Source: Siphonodentalium dalli
Taxonomy: Eukaryota > Mollusca > Scaphopoda > Gadilida > Siphonodentaliidae
Assembly (NCBI GenBank): GCA_032622095.1
Contig: CP136061.1
Location: 17,610,991 to 17,674,990, forward strand
Direction of reading: 5' to 3'
Length of the DNA stretch: 64,000 bases
Part shown: piece by piece, positions 1 through 11,699 of the stretch
How positions within the stretch are numbered: position 1 is the first letter of the stretch
Layout: every line of letters begins with the position of its first letter
The notes under the pieces: model-generated
What the model was told of the DNA's origin: nothing
Databases searched by the model: none
The model's input: only the letters and a program-made list of their open reading frames with translations
Translations under genes and position numbers: made by a program

Positions 1-1815
1 ATTTTTTCTAAGTTTCTAAATTTGTGCTTATAACAACAGGGTACAAAAGTTGTGTTGTTTTGCTGCGTACCAAAATTAGACATATCTAGAGAGTATAAGG
101 TTTTTCCAAATAGTGCAACAGTATATTGCTGCGACAAAACGCTTCGATTCATGAACGTCTGGCTGCGTTGAGATATAGCCACAATCCAATGTCAACCACA
201 AATCGCTCAACATACACCAAACACAAACATTGCTAGACACCCCTCCCTCATTCAGATTGCCACATCTACCATTTGTATACACATCAATAATTTCTTCCAG
301 CGTAACTGTCAAGGGCGTCATCGGGCAAATCGCCAAATTCACTACTATACAAATTCAGCTTAACCTTACAGTCAAATGTTTGATACATACATAGCCTTGA
401 AATCTATATTTCACATCTTCCTTAAATATCACAGTAGATATAGATATGCACAGATTGATGCCCGTTCTAATTGGTAATCCATAAACATACGCTGAAAGAT
501 GTTATTCGGCATAATGCAAATTGTTTTCTCACAATGCACAAACGTTTCTGTTATCGCCTTCTTGTCATCTTATAACAATGTATTGTCAATTTTGTACGGG
601 AGAGGGGGTACTTAAGTTGAAATAACTTGTGCCCCGTTCCCTTTTGTATATTTCTATACGAATAAAGTATGTTTAAAGTAAGTACCTTGGTCTTAATTAA
701 CATGTATACCTCGGTGCAATATTGGTAGATAGGGAGACACCCGCGTTTTGTCACAATTTAATTGGGTGGATTTACCCGGGTGGACGATTATATGGGACAT
801 TGTATCATATCATACATTCGTGTACCTACATGTAGTTCGAATAATTTATAATTTCGCTATATCGATAATTCTCGGACCAATGTCGTATAGTCTGGGTTGT
901 AACCATGTCGGGAGTGACACAATCGTTGAATAAAATTGGCGTCCATGCTTCACGGGGAAACACAAAGTGAGCCTAACCAACCATGTGTTCTCCTTACCGG
1001 TATATTGGCTGGGATAATACAGTTATTCTACAAAAATCAATTATAATTACTTTCGATACAATTAGAAATGACAGACACAATTTAACCTACCTTTCTTCTC
1101 CGCAGCGATATGTTGGCCGGGAGAATACAGTTATTCTACATCTGTGTCAATCAGTTTGAATTATTCATGATATTTAGAATCCGAGCTATGGGCTGTAACA
1201 CAAAGCCAGCGTAATCTCATTTGTCAAACCGATACGGGACGATAATATTTGAATACGTTTGTTTGGCAGTTTGACGATGTTACTGGATATGAAATATCAC
1301 ACCTGACAACGCACTGCATGCTCACTACCCGACTACATACCTCATTTCCATTCGAACAATATATACAATAGGCAGGAAGAAAAGGATTCTTTGTAGTGTT
1401 CTCTGGCTGAATACAACCACACGGTTGATATCATTTCAAAAAGGGCACTGTGTACACTTCTCTTGGGTTATAACCAAGTCGTGCGTAAATTTGCTAACTC
1501 TAAGGGGTGCTGTTAGAAATTTATATATATCTTTATTGCCTCCAGTATTGAAGATTTAACAACGGTCATAGGGTACATGAATGTAACATAAATACAATTA
1601 GCAATCAAGAAGTAATGAAAAGACAGACAAGAGAACAAACTACCGAGGAAAAGAATATCATTATAATGCTATGTACATGAACACGAGCTTACATATCACG
1701 TCAACATACAACACACCCTCTCGACAACACACGTACGCATACACAATCTAACACATTACGCAGACACTCACAACCGTAAATACATACGTTAGGATGTACT
1801 GTCACAACATAACTA
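1..1815. other. No gene recognised; short tandem duplication
   Basis: I see no exon, RNA gene or transposon coding remnant here. Open frames are short and have no recognisable motif. A segment ending in ATACAGTTATTCTACA occurs twice, near 1005-1035 and 1110-1140, which suggests a diverged tandem duplication of about 110 bp. The stretch is AT-rich and lies about 16 kb upstream of the SRCR gene start. Confidence 0.4.
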
Positions 1816-1819
1816 TATC

Positions 1820-1938
1820 AAGCTCATTCACATAGGGCAAGGACCTTCAACATGGACAATTCAAGGTCAAATCGCGCAATTCGCCGAAAAGCAGAGGGGA
1901 AACAGCCCGGACGAAGTCGGGTCCACCTGCTAGTATAT

Positions 1939-1999
<61 letters not shown>

Positions 2000-2006
2000 G
2001 ACACAC

Positions 2007-2045
<39 letters not shown>

Positions 2046-2060
2046 CTAGCAGGGTTACCC
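1820..2060. repeat. Dispersed repeat end plus TA/CA microsatellite
   Basis: The left part (about 1845-1935) carries an ATTCAAGGTCAAATCG motif and a CCCGGACGAAGTCGGG hairpin, both also found in the repeats at 10-11 kb. It runs into a TA/CA microsatellite of about 110 bp. The tract is bracketed by inverted CTGCTAGTATAT and ATATACTAGCAG boxes, so the whole can fold back. Open frames across it (poly-Tyr-Ile) are microsatellite artefacts. Confidence 0.75.
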
Positions 2061-3110
2061 GGCGTTGCCCAGGTTAATGTATGCTGTGGATATTTGTTGG
2101 GAATAGAGAATGCTCTTGCTTAAAGTGTTATACGTTTTCTCATAAATTGTATATTCAAATAGCATCACAAACCATGATTATTACAGTCATGGAATATAAG
2201 TAGTGGCTCACCTTGTCAATTGTCATTCTGTTTATCACGATTAATCTGTTCCACCAATAATGAAGTATTTATTTATTTACAACTGCGTATACATTAGACG
2301 TTATAATATGATACATGTACATCATAAACACATTAGTTAGATACAAGATGATAATTGGGTTTTACATATTGAGATGTATCAATCAATCTAGTGGGTTGGA
2401 CTAAGATCTCGAGGACACCTGGCTATCATATCTCCATGAAGATACAGATGTTTCAAAGGAATTTCCAGATGCTCCCCTGTTCATGGTGCTATATATTGGC
2501 TAAATATTCTTAGTTTAAACGAAATGTTGCTGCGCAATATATCAGCTACATGTACCAGGCACAGAGCGAGATTTTGAGTTGTTTATGTCAGTCGATGAGT
2601 CTGTTCTAAAACCCTTGTCAGATGTCAGTATTGGTAGGATCCTGAAAAGTCTTGTGTTACTAACTGCATTTTCTTGTATATCAGAAGAAACTATACTTGA
2701 CTGCACACTGTGACCACTATTTTTGAACAGGCCTTCCATATCTCTTGACAAATTGTAACTTTTTGTGGAAACTGTATTGAATGGAACAGACTAAATTTGT
2801 GTATTATATATATGCAATCCTCTGACTGTTCGAGGTCTCTCAGTTTGCACAAATATATGTATCTCTTCAATAGAATGATAAATATACGTTTAATGATTCT
2901 TCTGGGTATCTCTTTTTGCTAGCTCATTGTGTGAAAGCCTTGATTGCCATTCCCATATAAATATGACTGTTAAGAAGATATAATTGTTCAAGTAAATTAT
3001 GTGGGTCACCATATGTCGGGATTGTGAAATGTGAACGCCCAACTACTTAAAATGATATGGAGATAGCCTGGTGACTGTATATAACTTATATGTGGATATC
3101 GGCGAATAGC
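2061..3110. other. No gene recognised
   Basis: AT-rich sequence without a recognisable exon, RNA gene or transposon motif. It begins directly after the microsatellite with GGGTTACCCGGCGTTGCCC, which looks like the edge of a dispersed repeat. Confidence 0.35.
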
Positions 3111-3119
3111 AATCTTATC

Positions 3120-4440
3120 AATGATAGTGCATATCCGATCGCCATCCGTGACGCAAACGACACCAAATGTGATTTAATTCATGGTATATCATTAGAGAAA
3201 AACGTGTATGAATTTGATGGCAATTGGTACTAAAAATATTTTGTATCAGTTTTGGTGACCCTCCCGTCCCTATTTCGGATTCAAGCTGCACACACTAAGA
3301 CTCATTAGAGATTAGAGATGCATATATATGAAATTGGTGAAAATTGGCGAGTATACAAATTCGTATCAAATTAAAGGTCCCCATATCTCTCACCCATAGG
3401 GCACCAATTTGGTGTATCTAAACCACACGATAAGATTCCTCTTATCACGGAGAAGAATATGTATCAATCTGGTGGAAATCGGCACTAAACATATAGATAT
3501 AATTTTTTGTGTACCTCTCATCTCTATACACCACTGACTTGAATGGCCCCACTTGTGACACCCTTAAACCACACGATTACACTCCTGATATCATGGAGAT
3601 GATTGTTTATAAGTTTGGTGATAATCGGCGACTAAACAATTTTTTTTATAAAATTTGGTGCCAATCCCTACCCTCTTCATCTCTCATCCAAACAGCACCG
3701 CTATGGCGTCTTTAAATCACGATTAGATTCCTCGTATCATGGATAAGAACGTGTATCAATTTGGTGGAAATTGGCGCTAAAAAAATTGTGCATCAATTTT
3801 GGTGCCCCTGTCCCTTTCAATGCAACCCTGACTCGAATGAGGCCACAATTGACAGATAAAAGCCACACCATTAGACTCCTCATACCATGGGGATGATTTT
3901 GTATAAGTGTGGTGGCAATCGGCGACTTATTATCAAATTTATTGCCCACCCCTCCAAATCTCTCATCCAAAAACAACAATTTGGCGTTGCTAAATCTCAC
4001 AATTAGATTCCTTGTATCATGAAGAAGAATATATATCAATTTGGTGGAAATCGGCGCTAAAATTATTTTTTATCAATTTTGGTGCCCCTCTCCCCTTTCG
4101 TCCATTCCTGACTCAAACGACGTCACTTTTGACATATTTAAACCACACCGTTGGATTTTTCATATCATGGGGATGATTATATGTAAGTTTTGTGGCAATC
4201 GGCGACAGAAAAAAAATCTGGCCCCCCTTCCGGGCACCCCTGACGCGAACGGCGCGACTTTTGCCATATTTAAACCACGCCATTAGATTCCTCATATTAT
4301 GGGGATGATTATATATAAGTTTGGTGGCAATCGACGACAATTTTTTTTCTGCCCCTCCCCCTTTTCTGCCCCTGACAACAACGGCGCCATTTTAGAAAAT
4401 TCTAACCCCGACCATTATCTTTCTCGTAAAAAGCTTCTCC
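3120..4440. repeat. Diverged tandem repeat, about 145-bp period
   Basis: A degenerate unit recurs about nine times. Its most conserved parts are a CATGGGGATGATT-like box followed about 20 bases later by TTTGGTGGCAATCGGCGAC. These boxes sit near 3592, 3738, 3888, 4019, 4167 and 4299. Alternate units differ (GATGATT versus AAGAATA), which suggests a two-unit higher-order repeat of about 290 bp. Short open frames across it are by-products. Confidence 0.8.
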
Positions 4441-4490
4441 TAGTAGACCCCTTTGGCATCATCTAGATGGTCCCCTGTGAATTTCTATAG

Positions 4491-4625
4491 AACACAGACA
4501 GACAGACAGACATACAGACAGACAGACATTCGCAAATATAGATATAGATATTATACACACACATGCACATACATGTCCACACACATACATATACTTGCAT
4601 ATACACACATATATACATTTATCCC
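4491..4625. repeat. CAGA and CA/TA microsatellites
   Basis: A (CAGA)n tract near 4494-4530 is followed by CA/TA-rich simple sequence to about 4620. In invertebrate genomes such tracts often terminate a dispersed element; here one could end the 145-bp repeat block on its left. Confidence 0.85.
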
Positions 4626-4666
4626 CTCTGTAGAATTGTAAGCCTTCTTAGGCACCATTGTTCTTC

Positions 4667-4705
4667 TAGGGCCATACCACGCCGTATCCCGGTGTTCTTG
4701 TTCGA
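4667..4705 (+). repeat. Fragment resembling an arm of the 9.3-kb palindrome
   Basis: The block containing CATACCACGCCGTATCCC closely resembles CATACCACACCGTATCCC in the right arm of the palindrome at 9296-9431. It sits about 30 bp before the satellite starts, so the satellite is flanked on the left by an arm fragment and on the right by a full palindrome. Confidence 0.6.
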
Positions 4706-4730
4706 TATATGTTAACTAAACAGGAAACAC

Positions 4731-7700
4731 TTATTTCGTATTACCCCGCAAAAATTGTCGTCGCTATATAGAGAAGACAGATTTTACACGGGTCATAACA
4801 ATCTCGTATGCCCCGTGTAAAAGTGATATTACCCCGCAAAAATTGTCGTCGCTATATAGAGAAGACAGATTTTACAAGGTCATAACAATCTCGTATGCCC
4901 CGTGTAAAACTGATATTACCCCGCAAAAATTGTCGTCGCTATATAGAGAAGACAGATTTAAGAAGCTCATAACAATCTCGTATGCCCCGTGTAAAACTGA
5001 TATTACCCCGCAAAAATTGTCGTCGCTATATAGAGAAGACAGATTTTACACGGGTCATAACAATCTCGTATGCCCCGTGTAAAAGTGATATTACCCCGCA
5101 AAAATTGTCGTCGCTATATAGAGAAGACAGATTTTACACGGGTCATAACAGTCTCGTATGCCCCGTGTAAAAGTGATATTACCCCGCAAAAATTGTCGTC
5201 GCTATATAGAGAAGACAGATTTTACAAGGTCATAACAATCTCGTATGCCCCATGTAAAACTGATATTACCCCGCAAAAATTGTCGTCGCTATATAGAGAA
5301 GACAGATTTTACACGGGTCATAACAATCTCGTATGCCCCGTGTAAAACTGATATTACCCCGCAAAAATTGTCGTGTCGCTATATAGAGAAGACAGATTGT
5401 ACAAGGTCATAACAATCTCGTATGCCCCATGTAAAATTGATATTACCCCGCAAAACTTGTCGTCGCTATATCAAGAAGACAGATTTTACACGGGTCATAA
5501 CAATTTCGTTTGCCCCGTGTAAAACTGATATTACCCCGCAAAAATTGTCGTCGCTACATAGAGAAGACAGATTTTACACAGGTCATAACAATCTCGTATG
5601 CCCCGTGTAAAACTGATATTACCCCGCAAAAATTGTCGTCGCTATATAGAGAAGACAGATTTTACACGGGTCATAACAATCTCGTATGCCCCGTGTAAAA
5701 CTTATATTACCCCGCAAAAATTGTCGTCGCTATATAGAGAAGACAGATTTTACAAGGTCATAACAATCTCGTATGCCCCATGTAAAACTGATATTACCCC
5801 GCAAAAATTGTCGTGTCGCTATATAGAGAAGACAGATTTTACAAGGTCATAACAATCTCGTATGCCCCATGTAAAATTGATATTACCCCGCAAAACTTGT
5901 CGTCGCTATATCAAGAAGACAGATTTTACACGGGTCATAACAAGTTCTTATGCCCCGTGTAAAACTTATATTACCCCGCAAAAATTGTCGTCGCTACATA
6001 GAGAAGACAGATTTTACACAGGTCATAACAATCTCGTATGCCCCGTGTAAAACTGATATTACCCCGCAAAAATTGTCGTCGCTATATAGAGAAGACAGAT
6101 TTTACACGGGTCATTACAATCTCGTTTGCCCCGTGTAAAACTTATATTACCCCGCAAAAATTGTCGTCGCTATATAGAGAAGACAGATTTTAAACGGGTC
6201 ATAACAATCTCGTATGCCCCGTGTAAAACTGATATTACCTCGCAAAAATTGTCGTCGCTATATAGAGAAGACATATTTTACAAGGTCATAACAATCTCGT
6301 ATGCCCCGTGTAAAACTTATATTACCCCGCAAAAATTGTCGTCGCTATATAGAGAAGACAGATTTTACACGGGTCATAACAATCTCGTATGCCCCATGTA
6401 AAACTGATATTACCCCGCAAAAATTGTCGTCGCTATATAGAGAAGACAGATTTTACACAGGTCATAACAATCTCGTATGCCTCGTGTAAAACTGATATTA
6501 CCCCGCAAATATTGTCGTCGCTATATAGAGAAGACATATTTTACACGGGTCATAACAATCTCGTATGCCCCGTGAAAAACTTATATTACCCCGAAAAAAT
6601 TGTCGTAGCTATATAGAGAAGACAGATTTTAAACGGGTCATAACAATCTCGTATGCCACGTGTAAAACTGATATTACCCCGCAAAAATTGTCGTCGCTAT
6701 ATAGAAAAGACAGATTTTACACGGGTCATAACAATCTCGTATGCCCCGTGTAAAAGTGATATTACCCCGCAAAAATTGTCGTCGCTATATAGAGAAGACA
6801 GAATTTACACGGGTCATAACAATCTCGTATGCCCCGTGTAAAACTTATATTAACCCTCAAAAATTGTCGTCGCTATATAGAGAAGACATATATTACAAGG
6901 TCATAACAATCACGTATGACCCGTGTAATACTGATATTACCCCGCAAAAATTGTCGTCGCTATATAGAGAAGACAGATTTTACACGGGTCATAACATTCT
7001 CGTATGCCCCGTGTAAAAGTGATATTACCCCGCAAAAATTGTCGTCGCTATATAGAGAAGACAGATTTTACAAGGTCATAACAATCTCGTATGCCCCGTG
7101 TAAAACTGATATTACCCCGCAAAAATTGTCGTCGCTATATAGAGAAGACAGATTTAACAAGGTCATAACAATCTCGTATGCCCCGTGTAAAACTGATATT
7201 ACCCCGCAAAAATTGTCGTCGCTATATAGAGAAGACAGATTTTACACGGGTCATAACAATCTCGTATGCCCCGTGTAAAAGTGATATTACCCCGCAAAAA
7301 TTGTCGTCGCTATATAGAGAAGACATATTTTACACGGGTCATAACAATCTCGTATGCCCCGTGTAAAAGTGATATTACCCCGCAAAAATTGTCGTCGCTA
7401 TATAGAGAAGACAGATTTTACAAGGTCATAACAATCTCGTATGCCCCGTGTAAAACTGATATTACCCCGCAAAAATTGTCGTCGCCATATAGAGAAGACA
7501 GATTTTACACGGGTCATAACAATCTCGTAGGCCCCGTGTAAAACTGATATTACCCCGCAAAAATTGTCGTGTCGCTATATAGAGAAGACAGATTGTACAA
7601 GGTCATAACAATCTCGTATGCCCCATGTAAAATTGATATTACCCCGCAAAACTTGTCGTCGCTATATCAAGAAGACAGATTTTACACGGGTCATAACAAT

Positions 7701-8940
7701 TTCGTATGCCCCGTGTAAAACTGATATTACCCCGCAAAAATTGTCGTCGCTACATAGAGAAGACAGATTTTACACAGGTCATAACAATCTCGTATGCCCC
7801 GTGTAAAACTGATATTACCCCGCAAAAATTGTCGTCGCTATATAGAGAAGACAGATTTTACACGGGTCATAACAATCTCGTATGCCCCGTGTAAAACTTA
7901 TATTACCCCGCAAAAATTGTCGTCGCTATATAGAGACGACATATTTTACAAGGTCATAACAATCTCGTATGCCCCGTGTAAAACTGATATTACCTCGCAA
8001 AAATTGTCGTCGCTATATAGAGAAGACATATTTTACAAGGTCATAACAATCTCGTATGCCCCGTGTAAAACTTATATTACCCCGCAAAAATTGTCGTCGC
8101 TATATAGAGAAGACAGATTTTACACGGGTCATAACAATCTCGTATGCCCCGTGAAAAACTTATATTACCCCGCAAAAATTGTCGTCGCTATATAGAGAAG
8201 ACAGATTTTACACGGGTCATAACAATCTCGTATGCCCCGTGTAAAAGTGATATTACCCGGCAAAAATTGTCGTCGCTATATAGAGAAGACAGATATTAAA
8301 CGGGTCATAACAATCTCGTATGCCCCGTGTAAAACTGATATTACCCCGCAAAAATTGTCGTCGCTATATAGAGAAGACAGATTTTACACGGGTCATAACA
8401 ATCTCGTATGCCCCGTGTAAAACTTATATTACCCCGCAAAAATTATCGTCGCTATATAGAGAAGACAGATTTTACACGGGTCATAACAATCTCGTATGCC
8501 CCGTGTTAAACTGATATTACCCCGCAAAAATTGTCGTCGCTATATAGAGAAGACAGATTTTAAACGGGTCATAACAATCTCGTATGCCCCGTGTAAAACT
8601 GATATTACTCCGCAAAAATTGTCGTCGCTATATAGAAAAGACAGATTTTACACGGGTCATAACAATCTCGTATGCCCCGTGTAAAAGTGATATTACCCCG
8701 CAAAAATTGTCGTCGCTATATAGAGTAGACAGATTTTACACGGGTCATAACAATCTCTTATGCCCCGTGTAAAACTTATATTACCCCTCAAAAATTGTAG
8801 TCGCTATATAGAGAAGACAGATTTTACAAGGTCATAACAATCTCGTATGACCCGTGTAAAACTGATATTACCCGGCAAAAACTGTCGTCGCTATACAGAG
8901 AAGACAGAATTTACAAGGTCATAACAATCTCGTATGCCCC
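4731..8940. repeat. 88-bp satellite array, about 48 copies
   Basis: Head-to-tail units of 88 bp (some 87 bp) fill 4.2 kb. Each unit runs from ATTACCCCGCAAAAATTGTC through a conserved TATAGAGAAGACAGA block to a hairpin. The hairpin arms are TTTTACACGGGTCATA and TATGCCCCGTGTAAAA, pairing at 15 of 16 positions with a 9-base loop. The 87-bp variants carry ACAAGGT for ACACGGGT, which weakens the stem. Unit 88 is not a multiple of 3, so open frames stop after two or three units; the repeated 62-residue frames are not genes. A marked block at about 5346-5700 recurs at 7542-7896, and the TGTCGTGTCG variant also appears at about 5812, so segments have been duplicated in blocks. Confidence 0.97.
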
Positions 8941-8976
8941 TAGTATAATTTTTATGACCTGGCAAAAGTTTGAAGG

Positions 8977-9026
8977 CCACGTTGATTCCTGGTGTGATGT
9001 TCCACGTTGATTCCTGGTGTGATGTT
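8977..9026. repeat. Perfect 25-bp tandem duplication
   Basis: Two adjacent identical 25-bp units beginning CCACGTTGATTCC occupy 8977-9001 and 9002-9026, just beyond the satellite. Confidence 0.95.
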
Positions 9027-9295
9027 ATCTTGCTACTCTTGCTTCATTTATTTACGTTGTCTGACTCATTTACCATTACTATTTTTGAAGTGTATTGCTC
9101 TCTTTTATATCTTCTAACATATAGATTCCAAAAGTAAGCGAGGCCAGCAAGTATTTATGGACAAATTGTGGAAACAGCTATATAAATATATTCATCGTAT
9201 GAGCAGTCTAATCAAATAGAGTTACTGTTCGTTGCTCGTTTCCGCGCTTTATGTCTGTGGGAATATCTTGTTAATTTTGACCGGGGATAAATACA

Positions 9296-9431
9296 TTACA
9301 CGGCTTGTTGATGGGGGATACGGTGTGGTATGCCCCGGTCGACTCTCGTATCCCCCTCGGCTATCGCCTCGGGGGATACGAGCATCTACCGGGGCATACC
9401 ACACCGTATCCCCCATCAACAAGCCGTGTAA
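9296..9431. repeat. Long palindrome A (136 bp)
   Basis: A near-perfect inverted repeat. The arms start TTACACGGCTTGTTG and end CAACAAGCCGTGTAA, with a small asymmetric bulge (CGACT opposite CATCT) and a centre CTCGGCTATCGCCTCG at 9356-9371. It shares termini and core with palindrome B at 37.4 kb, but the inner arm sequences differ. No coding potential. The best guess is a hairpin-type non-autonomous element or an RNA-hairpin locus. Confidence 0.9.
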
Positions 9432-9434
9432 CTT

Positions 9435-11155
9435 ATAATATCTCATATATATTTTGAAGACCTCTGTCTGTCTGTATGTCCTTTATAGAATCGAAAACGG
9501 GTTGACCGATCGAGACCAAACTTCCTACCCAAAGGTAAAATCCCACGGGAATCGTCGACGTCGCATTTTGGACAAGCTCTGAGCACAGATTCTCCATTCC
9601 CAATCATCAAAATCACCGCAAACGCCACTTCGGTGGTTAAGGCATCAACGATCCTTATATTGACCATATTCGGAGGTGTTAAGGATCAACGATCTTTATT
9701 ACAATCGAAGCTGCTAAACGGCTACCCATGCGTAAAATACGGATGCAAAACGAAACGCGGAATGCAATTATCTCGATTAAAAAGGCAGAATGGGTTGTTG
9801 TGTCATATATGTCCTAGGAACAGGGGAATTTTTCATCGGGTCAGTCTTTGATGGACGGGTACCATGAATTAATTCATGAAAAACAAAAAATGGGTGTTGT
9901 GCTGTCTTTCATAGGAAGGGAAGGGGGATTCAGACGAGATCTCGGAAACGGGTGGAGCTATCGACTTAAAATTTGCTACGTGAATGTATCTTGCCCCGAT
10001 ACGATTTTTATCGGGTCGCCGAGCCCGTGCGTCGCAAGCTTCGCGCATGCGCAGACCAGATCTCGGAAACGGGTGGAACTATCGACTTGAAATTTTGTTT
10101 TTGAATAGCCCGGACAACGTCGGGCTCATCGGCTAGTCTCATATATATTTTGAAGACATCTGTTTGTCTGTCTGTCTGTCTGTATGTCATTTATACAAAT
10201 CTACGATTCTCGACAGATCGGGACGAAACTTGGTACGTGTGTGTAGTTTGACCAGGCGGTCGTCCTTGTCGTATTGGCGATGCCCGTGCAGCGCATGCGC
10301 AGACGAGATCTCGGAAACGGGTGGAGCTATAGACTTGAAATTTGCTATGTGAATGTATCTTGCCCCGGATACGATTTTTATCTGGTCGCCGAGCCCGTGT
10401 GACGCAAGCTTCGCGCATGCGCAGACCAGATCTCGGAAACGGGTGGAGCTATCGACTTGAAATTTGGTTTTTGAATAGCCCGGACAACGTCGGGCTCATC
10501 GGCTAGTCTATTATATATTTTTGGAAGATCTGTGTGTCTGTGTGTGTGTGTGTTCGCGATGAACTCGAAAACGGCCCACCCGATTTCGATGAAACTTGGT
10601 ACGTGGGGGGTATTTTCGGCCGGGGGTGACATAAGCCTATTAATTTGCCCGTGCGACGTGACCTTGACCTTGAAATCGGGTAATTTCAAGGTCAAACGCC
10701 CGAATATCACGGGATTTCGATGAAACTTGGTATGTGTGGGTACCTAAGGCCGGGGAGTGGCATAAACATATTAATTTGCCCGTGCGACGTGACCTTGAAA
10801 TCGGGTCATTTCAAGGTCAAACGCCCGAATATCACGGGATTTCGATGAAACTTGGTATGTGGGAATACTTTCGTATGGGGAGTCTCATAAGCATATTCAT
10901 TTGCCCGTGCGACGTGACCTTGACCTTGAAATCGGGTCAATTCAAGGTCATATCGCCAATTTTGATGGGATTTCGACGAAATTTGATACGTGGGGTTGCC
11001 TTTGTCCACTGAGTGTTTTGGACGGGTCGAGTCGTGGCCCCGACCTGACCTTGACCTTCAAAATGATCAATTCAAGGTCAAATCGGGTAAAACCGGATGG
11101 ATTTGGAAATTCTAAGCTGGAGACCATCCTAACGCAAACCATCTAGCCAAATAAC
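9435..11155. repeat. Dispersed repeat cluster rich in TCAAGGTCA
   Basis: Three related blocks occur in tandem, starting near 9450, 10140 and 10508. Each opens with GAAGA-type sequence plus (CTGT)n or (GT)n, then a line similar to GAAACTTGGTACGTG. The first two contain a CGCATGCGCAGAC...GATCTCGGAAACGGGTGGA segment and end with GCCCGGACAACGTCGGGCTC, a small hairpin followed by ATCGGCTAGTCT. The third block (10508-11155) has four subrepeats with paired TGACCTTGA and TCAAGGTCA motifs. No transposase is visible; it looks like a non-autonomous repeat cluster. Confidence 0.8.
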
Positions 11156-11695
11156 CCAAAGTCAACCATCAGAGCCCCGCGACTTAGTTTTTGCTATCGG
11201 TATATTTTGTTCTATCCGAGAATACACTGCACCGGCGGCAAAATATTGACCATACTCTAAATAAAAACGCTTCCGTGGCGATCACAGGGTAAAGTCGTGC
11301 TGTCTTGTAAGATGATAAGTGTGTTGTAGAAATGATACGGAAGACCTATCGTCGAAAAACGCAACATAAAAATACACAGGGCAAAGCTTATCGATCCAAA
11401 CTGTGGAGTGTGTTTTCCTTGTGTATTTCTCGCATATACAGACGGTTATATATAAACGGGCTACGAGCATCTGAACGCTTGTCTTTTAAGTTGAAAATAA
11501 ACGCTCTTTATTGATAACTGTTAGCGCCTCTTCAAGTCATATGATGTCAACGGCATATATCTATCCCATGACACTCCTTGTGTAGAATTGCGTATACAAC
11601 AGTGCCAATTCCCCACATATCTTATGAGCTGATAATAAACGCTCTGTATTGAGCACATATGTTAAAATAATTATTCCCCTTTAAGATATCTGAGA
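11156..11695. other. No gene recognised
   Basis: Contains two copies of an AATAAACGCTC(T)TTATTGA-type motif (near 11500 and 11635) that recurs in variant form near 62940. This suggests a low-level dispersed repeat. No exon is recognisable. Confidence 0.35.
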
Positions 11696-11699
11696 TCAA

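Noticed and set aside
1824-2049. Tyr-Ile repeat frames
   Set aside because: Microsatellite translation on both strands.
4843-8772. Many nearly identical 62-133 residue open frames (MPRVKLILPRK type)
   Set aside because: They come from the 88-bp satellite. The unit length is not a multiple of three, every frame ends at the same place in the unit, and sequence is conserved equally in all frames.
4731-8940. CRISPR-like array
   Set aside because: Units are contiguous without unique spacers and the context is eukaryotic; the same applies to the 53-bp, 68-bp and 22-bp arrays.
10378-10710. 110-residue minus-strand frame
   Set aside because: Lies entirely in the dispersed repeat cluster; its C-terminus (SIAPPVSEIWSAHARSLR) repeats the frame at 10008-10190, as expected of repeat DNA.
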